Below, piece after piece: positions 58,301-64,000 of a DNA stretch of 64,000 nt. Origin of the DNA: Oopsacas minuta (Eukaryota > Porifera > Hexactinellida > Lyssacinosida > Leucopsacidae); contig JAKMXF010000345.1 in NCBI GenBank assembly GCA_024704765.1, positions 62,001 to 126,000 of the forward strand, written 5' to 3'. The notes under the pieces were generated by a model, which saw only the letters and a program-made list of their open reading frames with translations, was not told where the DNA came from and did not search any database. Position 1 is the first letter of the stretch; the number at the start of each line of letters is the position of its first letter. The position numbers and the translations under genes are program-made.

Positions 58301-61300
58301 CGTTACATTTTGGGACCATACGTATTCGTATTTGTACAATTCAGACTTCAATATAAGAGGAGTTGACTGTACTATGCTGTTGGCACAGATTGTAATTTCA
58401 GTTTTTTACCTGCGATGTTGCAAAGAAATTCACTATTTTCTATCTTGTAGATTATTATCTTATGCTTACAATACCAACAAAGCTATACCAAATATAGATG
58501 ATCTTCTGGATAAAGAACTAAAATGGCTAAACAAAGTCCGCGAAGGTGCAAACTCCCCAAAGAAAGTCACAATTGAAGGACCCTTATTAGAAGGGCATTT
58601 GAATTTAACCGTAGAATTAATACAATTTCAATCAAATGAGAAGAAAATTTCTCTAGGTGGTAATGGTGACGAGAGTTTGATTGTTGTTCTATTGAAGGAA
58701 TTTATTATGCCAGCAAGTTATATGGTTAGGAAACTACGTGAGGAAGATTTTGAGCTTGATCCTAATGAAGATGTAACGCCAATATGTACAAGCCAGGTTA
58801 GTTTTCTGGATAAACTTTTTTACCATTATTATGCTGTAATGAGTTTTGCATTTGGTCAAAATCATGACGTCATGGCATTCGATACATTGAGGTGTATTTG
58901 ATTACACTTTCGAGAATCAAGCATGTTATTGGCTGAGCAGTGGTTAATTATGTGATATTTCGGATATCAAAAAGGTGATAATTACGTCATAATTTCGTCT
59001 TAGGTGCGAATTTTGGTTCAAAACCCGAACTTGTCTGAGCCAGGTTAAATGCCAGCATGCCAAAATCAGCCTTGGGGGTAATTCAGGTTCTTCAATCAAT
59101 TCCTAACATGCAAAATCGAGTTTTAAATGTATTGATGAACGATCATTAGAGTAGCGGATCCTTGGATCCTTGGTGCTCCACAGACGACAGGAGGGGTACA
59201 TATAATGTGTAAATTGATTGGGGAGTCCAAGACCGGTGAAACGGGTGAGAATTGTAGCGTTGAGAGTTTCATATTCATAGTATTCATTTTTGATGAGAGT
59301 TTAATATTATAGGAACCCCCTCCAAAAGTGAGCACCTTGTCTCAGTCCAAAAATGTTTTCCATTGCTACACACAATGTCATGAAAAGTGAACATCTCTCA
59401 TATGTGAACATATTGGTTGGTCCACAGGGTGTTCACTTCCTGAAGATTTGACTTTAATTACGTGTTACCGGTTAATCGATCTCTCTTAAAATTACTATTC
59501 TGTTATTCTATAGGAAAGCATGATTGCAGCGTTCAAACTGATCCGCTCCTTATGCAATGGTTGTAACGAAAACTTAAAAACCCTCGCTAACGAACTGTTC
59601 TCCCTCTACTACTCAACTAAAGATAATGAACTCACCGTATGGGAATATTTTCCTATGATGGGGCCACGACCCGGAAAAGGTTTTGTTGGCTTGAAAAACG
59701 CCGGCGCGACTTGCTATATGAATTCGGTGATCCAGCAATTGTTCATGGTACCGGCCATTCAGGGACGAATTATATCTTTGCCGAAAGAGAAATTATTCTT
59801 ACCGCAAACCTCTGTCGACGAAACTGAGAACGGTAAAGAGAAAAATGAAGAGGCAGACAAGAAAAATGAGGAACCGAAACAGGATTCACAACCTGAAGTG
59901 CAGAATATCGATTTGGAGAGACGAGCGTATCATGTATCCGTTCTAGCTGAAATGCAAGCTATTTTCGGTCATCTTTCCCTATCAAAATTGCAGTACTATA
60001 CCCCACAGGGATTTTGGAAGGCTTTTAAGCTATGGGGTGAGCCTGTTAATTTGAAGGAGCAACATGATGCTTTGGAGTTCTATAACTCATTGGTTGATTC
60101 TCTGGATGAAGGAATGAAATTCATTTTTGGTAAGATTTCGTAAAACCTTAATTCCTATTCCTTTGCCGTGTTTTTTCGCGTATCATGGATTTAATGTTTC
60201 GCTAGGTGGAAAATTTCGCGTTGCTGACATATCTAGCAACTAAAGAACACATTTTTCAATCCTTCTTTGGGATTTGGGCTTATATAACTGTGAATTTTCG
60301 CGACATAGACTTGATTTTGCCAATTTAATACAGCTGTGTTTTAGCCCACTTCTTGAAATCTTGGCAAATTTCACAAATGCGCACGAGGTTGAAAACATAG
60401 TAGAGTTCGTATGTACCTGCTAAATTTCGCGGAAATGCGTAGCTTATGCGCTTCGGTATGCTCACATCATTATGGCTATATACACTAATAATAAATCATT
60501 GAAATAGCATAACATTTTGTCAAAACTTTCGTTTATTTTTCTAGGCACTAAAGGTGCATCCGCAGAATTAGCTGGCAACTTTGCTAGTCAGAAAATCTGC
60601 AAAGATTGTCCACATCGTTATGTGAAAGAAGAACAGTTCACAGCTCTCAGTGTTGAAGTTAGAAACCAATCTCATTTACAAGAATCTCTTGATTTATTTG
60701 TTAAGGGGGATCTGCTTGAGGGAAATAATGCATTTTTCTGCGAAAAATGTGATAAGAAAGTTGATACGATTATGCGGACATGTATACGTCATCTCCCTAA
60801 AGTACTAGTTATACAATTGAAGCGGTTTGATTATGATTGGGAACGCGAAACTGCGATTAAGTTCAATGATTATTTCGAGTTTCCACGCGAGTTGGATTTA
60901 GGTTTGTTATCTTATTGTTTTTTTGTTTATCAGTTAGTTTGCATGTGCTTCAATAGTAAACAAACGCTAGTCCATATTGTATGTATCGTTTCATAGATAA
61001 TCCAGTGTAACCTCCACAAACGGAGAACGGTTCTGTATTTTCGGCTTCCCTGACGCCCCATATATGGAAGTTACAGTGTATTTGAGTGTTTTTGCAGTAT
61101 TTACTATTTTGTGATTTCTAGGACCTTACACAGAATACCATTTAGCCAAGAAGGAAGAAGAGACTATCCCAGAGACTTCAGATGACGGATCCGCCAAATA
61201 CTCGCTCAGTGGAATTGTAGTCCATTCCGGTCAGGCCTACGGCGGTCACTATTACTCGTTTATTAAATATAAATGCAATAATTCTGGCGAATCTAAATGG

Positions 61301-63352
61301 TATAAATTTGATGATATGGAAGTGACCGAGTTTCGTATGGAAGATTATGATGAGTTACGTAATAATTGTTTTGGTGGGGAGTTTCAAGGTGAAGTGTATG
61401 ATCCAATTGCGAAACGCATGCAATTTCGCAGGCAAAAGCGGTGGTGGAATGCGTATTTACTTGTTTACGAACGAATTGAAGATATTGATTTGATATCGAC
61501 ATCTACAGACCCTGATAAGTTCAAGGCTCCCAAAGAAATCTGTAAATCAGTCCAGAAAGAAAATCTCGACTATCTAAACACGAAAATTCAATTCGGTATC
61601 GAATACTTTGGATTCATGAAAGATCTCTTCAAATCGAATAAATATTTTATCCTTGAGCACATGCAGGATAATTCTGAAACAGGTCCAACCTCGAAAGACG
61701 AATTAGAGCAACTTGCCTTACATTCAATACAATTAGCGTCCAAATTCATTTTTGGAGTTGGTTTTCATACAAAAAAATCACTCCGTGGTTTGGCTAACGA
61801 ATGGTACGAGTGTTATCAAGCGCTAATAAACAGCTACGCTTCGTGTAGAAAATGGCTTGCGGACGAAATCCTATTCAAAAAGCCAATGTATCGATTCTGT
61901 GAATATCTATTAGATTGCCCCAGTACTGATATTCGTGTTGTATTCACGAAAATTCTGGTTTGCCTCGCGAAATATTCAGTAAATGATGGGATATATTATC
62001 CACCACGTGTGCCGTACGGTCCTGAAAATCGCGATGAAGATAAACGTGATGATGACGAGCACGAAACACCGACTTTTTCACTCTTACTTCGTTCGACAAA
62101 ACCGCAAACTCTCCCAGTACCTGAACCAATTATACAAATCGACTCTGAAAACGCAGAACTTCGCGATCATATAATGATTTCATGCGTGAATCTGTTAGCT
62201 TATGATTTATCACCTTGTGCGAAATATCTCAGCCAATATTTCGCGATTTTCCAAATGTACTGTAAATTAGGCCGGCCGGAGTGTGACCATCTTTTGAAAC
62301 TTGGAGTCCCAGAACTTTTTATGGCCGCGGCACTTCACGAGGGGCCTGGGCCTCCCATAATTTCACAATCCCTTGATTTAGCGAAACTTTTCTCTTTCGT
62401 CGCGATTCTACTTCGGTGCTATGATATTTCGCATTTGCAACAAAGCGCAAATCGAGAAGCCCCATTGGAGAATTCGTTCAAAAACGGTGAACCATACAGT
62501 ATTATGCCGGAGAATATCCAAAATAGACTTTTCTGTAAAAACTCAATAACACTACACACAAGTTATGTCAATAAAATGCTCGAAGAATGCCCAAATTCTG
62601 AAGAATGTATAAGTCTTTTGAAGTTTTGCTGCTGGGAAAATTGGGATTTTTCTTTGCTGGTTATAAGCGAGGTAATTTTTGAATTAAGCAATTCGCATAA
62701 TTATGAGTTACGACAGTTTATGGATTTAATGTTGAATATTTTAATGTTGGAAGATTCTTGGCAGCGAAAACGCGTGTTACTCACTCTTAGGGGAATTGCA
62801 AACGATGTCGATTCGCTCTTTGATATCATCCATAACTCACGAATGCATTACCAAAAACGTGCGTATTTAGCATTGAAACTTGTCCTACAAATTGTCCAAT
62901 TTTGTCCATTTACAAAGGACTTCTTGATGAATGATTACACGATAAAACGTCGGTATATGATGGCTGTTGATTGGTTGAATGATGAGTTGAGTAGGCGTAT
63001 GATGACGTCAGCTTATTCTAACTATAACAATGCATGGTCACATTCTACTTCCAATGAAACTTCGACAAATTCATTGTTCCTTGAGCGGACGAATTCAGCG
63101 CAATCGCTACTTGTGAACGCGAAATTATACTATGTACCTGACCAGGTAACACCACCACCAGTGCAAGATTCTGGGGATGAGACCAATTCTCAGGACGAGG
63201 GGGACAAACCAACTACAGTGGAGGTTCAAGAAATATTGGATGATTCTTCTCCGACATCTGTTGAGATGAATGAGCTTACTAGCCACAGCTCTCACCCGGA
63301 CAACCTCGATCAAATCGGTCAAAATTCACCACCAAAATCTCCAATAGATTAA
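46381..63352 (+). CDS. USP9X: Ubiquitin-specific protease USP9X / fat facets orthologue
   Basis: Twenty-one exons join in frame to 2748 aa: 46381-46495, 46901-47090, 47661-47847, 48381-48719, 49351-49654, 50170-50381, 50586-51013, 51689-52096, 52286-52445, 52621-53038, 53659-53999, 54733-55104, 55421-55695, 55893-56084, 56469-56673, 57063-57314, 57876-58174, 58451-58796, 59514-60129, 60545-60901, 61122-63352. Human USP9X is about 2550-2570 aa. Long helical (ARM-like) N-terminal region with KDGQLWL, HDLLAKLAW-type and [12 protein letters not shown] motifs; a ubiquitin-like domain in exon 12 (residues about 1060-1150); the USP catalytic domain from about 1735 with nucleophile Cys1748 in [11 protein letters not shown], zinc-binding Cys pairs ([15 protein letters not shown]), and catalytic His2048 in GGHYYSFI. 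The C-terminus ends with acidic Ser/Pro-rich sequence. The enzyme removes ubiquitin from trafficking and signalling proteins. Two introns have unusual sites: a GC donor at 58175 and an AAG acceptor at 53656-53658. The start ATG is the least certain part. Confidence 0.96.
46517..46600. mobile_element. MITE family C left-end fragment in USP9X intron 1
   Basis: TACAGTGGAAACTCGTTAAT starts the element; the right end is not identified. Confidence 0.6.
46744..46860. mobile_element. hAT-like family F element in USP9X intron 1
   Basis: AGCGGCTCCCGACCTCATGG, GGAAGACAGCAGGGGGTACA, GGATCTCAAATTTTGTATTG. Confidence 0.7.
47138..47291. mobile_element. MITE family B in USP9X intron 2
   Basis: TACAGTGTAACCTCCATAAA at left through TTCATTTGTATGGGACAAGG to TCCAGAAGTTCCCCGTTTC at right. 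Confidence 0.85.
47489..47644. mobile_element. MITE family A in USP9X intron 2
   Basis: ACACTCAATTCCCGTTATAT at left, TTCGATATAACAGAAATTGA at right, reverse core; ends 16 bp before the exon 3 start. Confidence 0.85.
48250..48345. mobile_element. hAT-like family F fragment in USP9X intron 3
   Basis: ACAGTGGTTCCCAACCGGGT then ACGGACGACACCAGGAGG. Confidence 0.7.
48882..49015. mobile_element. MITE family D in USP9X intron 4
   Basis: GAGTAAACTCCCGTTAGAAC at left, CTTTATTACGAGAGTTTC at right. Confidence 0.78.
49225..49321. mobile_element. MITE family H in USP9X intron 4
   Basis: TTCCCCTGATAGCAAGTTCA, ATTTGCTATTAAGTGAACTC, CACTG; ends about 30 bp before exon 5. Confidence 0.75.
49672..49849. mobile_element. 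MITE family E in USP9X intron 5
   Basis: TACAGCCAATGCCGGTTATA at left, TATATCCGGCATCTACTGTA at right; follows the exon 5 donor by 17 bp. Confidence 0.87.
49861..50138. mobile_element. MITE family A split by an I element, in USP9X intron 5
   Basis: Left part to 49935 (GGATATAACGGGAGTTCACT, ATATTTGTACAATTTCAGG) and right part 50101-50138 (CGATATATTCGTGTTGGATA, GGGGAGTTAAC) flank the I element 49936-50100. Confidence 0.85.
49936..50100. mobile_element. MITE family I nested in an A element
   Basis: TACAGTAAAACCTTCAAGAA at left, CTTTTGGAGGTTTTACTGTA at right, TA edges, A-family sequence on both sides. Confidence 0.88.
50408..50545. mobile_element. MITE family B in USP9X intron 6
   Basis: CGTAACCTCCACAAACGG at left, TGCGGAGGTTCATTACTATG in the centre, GTTTCGCTGTA at right. 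It makes up most of a 204-bp intron. Confidence 0.85.
51528..51615. mobile_element. hAT-like family F fragment in USP9X intron 7
   Basis: ACAATGGTCCCCAACCTTTT then TTGAGATCCTGTCGACCCC. Confidence 0.68.
53325..53519. mobile_element. Element family Q, most complete copy, USP9X intron 10
   Basis: GATGCATACTTACCAACTCC at left, GGGTTGGCAAATATGCGTGC at right (inverted ends). The interior has two facing copies of a TTTCxGGGATTTC-type block. Confidence 0.75.
54023..54173. mobile_element. MITE family A in USP9X intron 11
   Basis: TTCAACTCTCGCTATATCTA at left, GATTCGATATAACTGGAGTT at right. Confidence 0.85.
54560..54700. mobile_element. Second MITE family A in USP9X intron 11
   Basis: TACAGTCAACTCCTGTTATA at left, CCGAAGTTGTCTGTA at right; opposite internal orientation to the copy at 54023. 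Confidence 0.85.
55128..55212. repeat. (CAAA)n-rich low-complexity tract
   Basis: Interrupted AAAC/CAAACA units in the intron after USP9X exon 12. The antisense reading gives a spurious Cys/Leu/Val-rich ORF. Confidence 0.85.
56897..57036. mobile_element. MITE family A in USP9X intron 15
   Basis: Core GGACCGCGATAATTACGCAT, CATATTTGTACAATTTAAGA, right end TAACGGGAGATGACTGA; left end decayed. Confidence 0.78.
57384..57527. mobile_element. MITE family K in USP9X intron 16
   Basis: ATTTAACCATGGACGGCAGG at left, CACCATCCACGGTTAAATCG at right; matches 30505-30655. Confidence 0.82.
57746..57852. mobile_element. MITE family B in USP9X intron 16
   Basis: TACAGTAAAACCTTCACAAA, GGGTAGCATTTTCGGCGTCC. 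Confidence 0.78.
58253..58371. mobile_element. MITE family A in USP9X intron 17
   Basis: GTTCAAGGAACCGAGAATTC, GGGACCATACG and right end AATATAAGAGGAGTTGACTG. Lies in the GC-AG intron. Confidence 0.78.
59310..59456. mobile_element. MITE family I in USP9X intron 18
   Basis: CCCCTCCAAAAGTGAGCACC, CATTGCTACACACAATGTCA, GTGTTCACTTCCTGAAGATT; second copy of the family nested at 49936. Confidence 0.82.
61003..61080. mobile_element. MITE family B, short copy in USP9X intron 20
   Basis: CAGTGTAACCTCCACAAACG at left, ATATATGGAAGTTACAGTGT at right. Confidence 0.85.
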
Positions 63353-63862
63353 ACAAAGGCCATTCGCCTTTACCACACACACACACACACAGAACTCTTT
63401 AATACATTTAATCTTCCCCAAAATAACCTTTACTTTTTAAAATCTTCACCGAAAGATTTTGTCAAGCACAGTGGCAATGTACTTTTCCAATGCCACTCAA
63501 TATTAGTATTATTATTATTATTATTATATATTGCCGGCAAATTTTGAAATATCGAGCTACTATCTATTAGTGTGTATATATTAGATAGTAGAATTTGCTG
63601 TTTGTTTGTTTGTTTGTTTGTTGTTTAATATAATTTTAATTTCTAGTAGTGTAAAGGTATTGAGTATACAAATATTATTAGTTTATGCTCTCCAATATTA
63701 ATGTTTGTTGTTGTTGTTGTTGTTGTTTCGTAGTTATTAGTATTATTTTGTTGTTGACTTTCTTTATTCATGCTTGTTTGTTAGCAACAACAGTTAGTCA
63801 TATATACTTTTGATTCATTAAATGTATAGAGTAAAATGAAATTTGGGTTTGTTTATTTCTAT
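63353..63862. other. USP9X 3' flank with simple repeats
   Basis: Probable 3'UTR: CA run (about 63375-63391), ATT run (about 63509-63526), TTTG run (about 63598-63623) and GTT run (about 63705-63727). No clear AATAAA polyadenylation signal was identified. Confidence 0.6.
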
Positions 63863-64000
63863 TACAGTGTAACTTCCACAAACGGGGAACTTCTGGAAAC
63901 GGATTCGAAAAGGAATAGAGCGAATCTCATACAAATGAACCTCAACGAACGCGGAATTTGGCAGAAACTGCGGACTAGGTAGCAATTTTCGACGTTCTTA
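63863..64000. mobile_element. MITE family B, cut by the window end
   Basis: TACAGTGTAACTTCCACAAA, then CGGGGAACTTCTGGAAACG; the other terminus lies beyond the window. Confidence 0.85.

Noticed and set aside
1-64000. tRNA genes, CRISPR arrays, bacterial operons
   Set aside because: No cloverleaf with A and B boxes was found, spaced direct-repeat arrays are absent, and gene structure is eukaryotic.

Overview
This is a eukaryotic, almost certainly animal, window. It is AT-rich, its genes are split by short spliceosomal introns (about 110 bp to 1.7 kb, one of 8.3 kb), and every recognisable protein belongs to a metazoan family: a Trio/obscurin-type RhoGEF, CNC-type bZIP factors, TRIM71/LIN-41, a CENP-A-like histone, the Golgi protein CASP, prolyl oligopeptidase and USP9X/fat facets. 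The standard genetic code fits all of them. The lineage cannot be fixed from the sequence alone; a non-vertebrate such as a sponge, cnidarian or small invertebrate is likely.

Layout, left to right. 1-14946 (+): the 3' part of a RhoGEF gene (DH-PH-SH3-long linker-Ig), with six exons visible and the 5' end outside the window. Its 8.3 kb intron carries two intronless CNC-like bZIP genes in opposite orientation (5094-5609 minus, 8310-8792 plus). Their 3' parts are virtually identical and their N-termini are not. 14947-22902: about 8 kb of repeat-rich intergenic DNA. 22903-32231 (+): a complete TRIM71/LIN-41 gene (8 coding exons, 1038 aa). 33525-33926 (+): an intronless cenH3 (CENP-A-like) gene. 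35032-36921 (+): intronless CASP. 37701-38980 (+): a coiled-coil/NHL gene broken by one frameshift. 39526-44213 (+): prolyl endopeptidase (7 exons, 726 aa), with a 5S rRNA gene in its fifth intron (42697-42814). 46381-63352 (+): a complete USP9X orthologue (21 exons, 2748 aa). All protein genes except one bZIP copy are on the plus strand. The joins were checked by hand: every coding exon chain listed stays in frame across all introns.

The space between exons is full of short non-autonomous inverted-repeat elements (MITEs), grouped here by terminal sequence. A ends CAGTCAACTCCCGTTATATC. B ends CAGTGTAACCTCCACAAACG. C ends CAGTGGAACCTCGTTAATAC. D ends near AACTCCCGTTATAACGA. E has repeated GGTTATAAGAACA. 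G ends CAGTAGAAACCGGATAT. H ends CAGTGGAAACCGCCTAAT. I ends CAGTAAAACCTCCAAAAG. J carries GAGCCACCGGTTAATC. K ends TTAACCATGGATGG. F is hAT-like (GGTTCCCAACCT). Q ends GCATACTTACCAACCC. L ends GAGCATTAA. Most of A-I start with CAGT, end with ACTG and are flanked by TA, the signature of Tc1/mariner/pogo-type insertion. Some sit inside one another, so their order of arrival can be read. No transposase gene was seen.

The genes do not form one pathway. cenH3 and 5S rRNA are housekeeping; TRIM71 is a developmental RNA-binding/ubiquitin-ligase regulator; USP9X is a deubiquitinase; CASP is a Golgi tether. The most notable observations are the bZIP inverted duplication, the cenH3 gene, the intronic 5S gene, the TA-CAGT MITE community with shared terminal design, and a strong preference for TAG over CAG at 3' splice sites (30 of 39).
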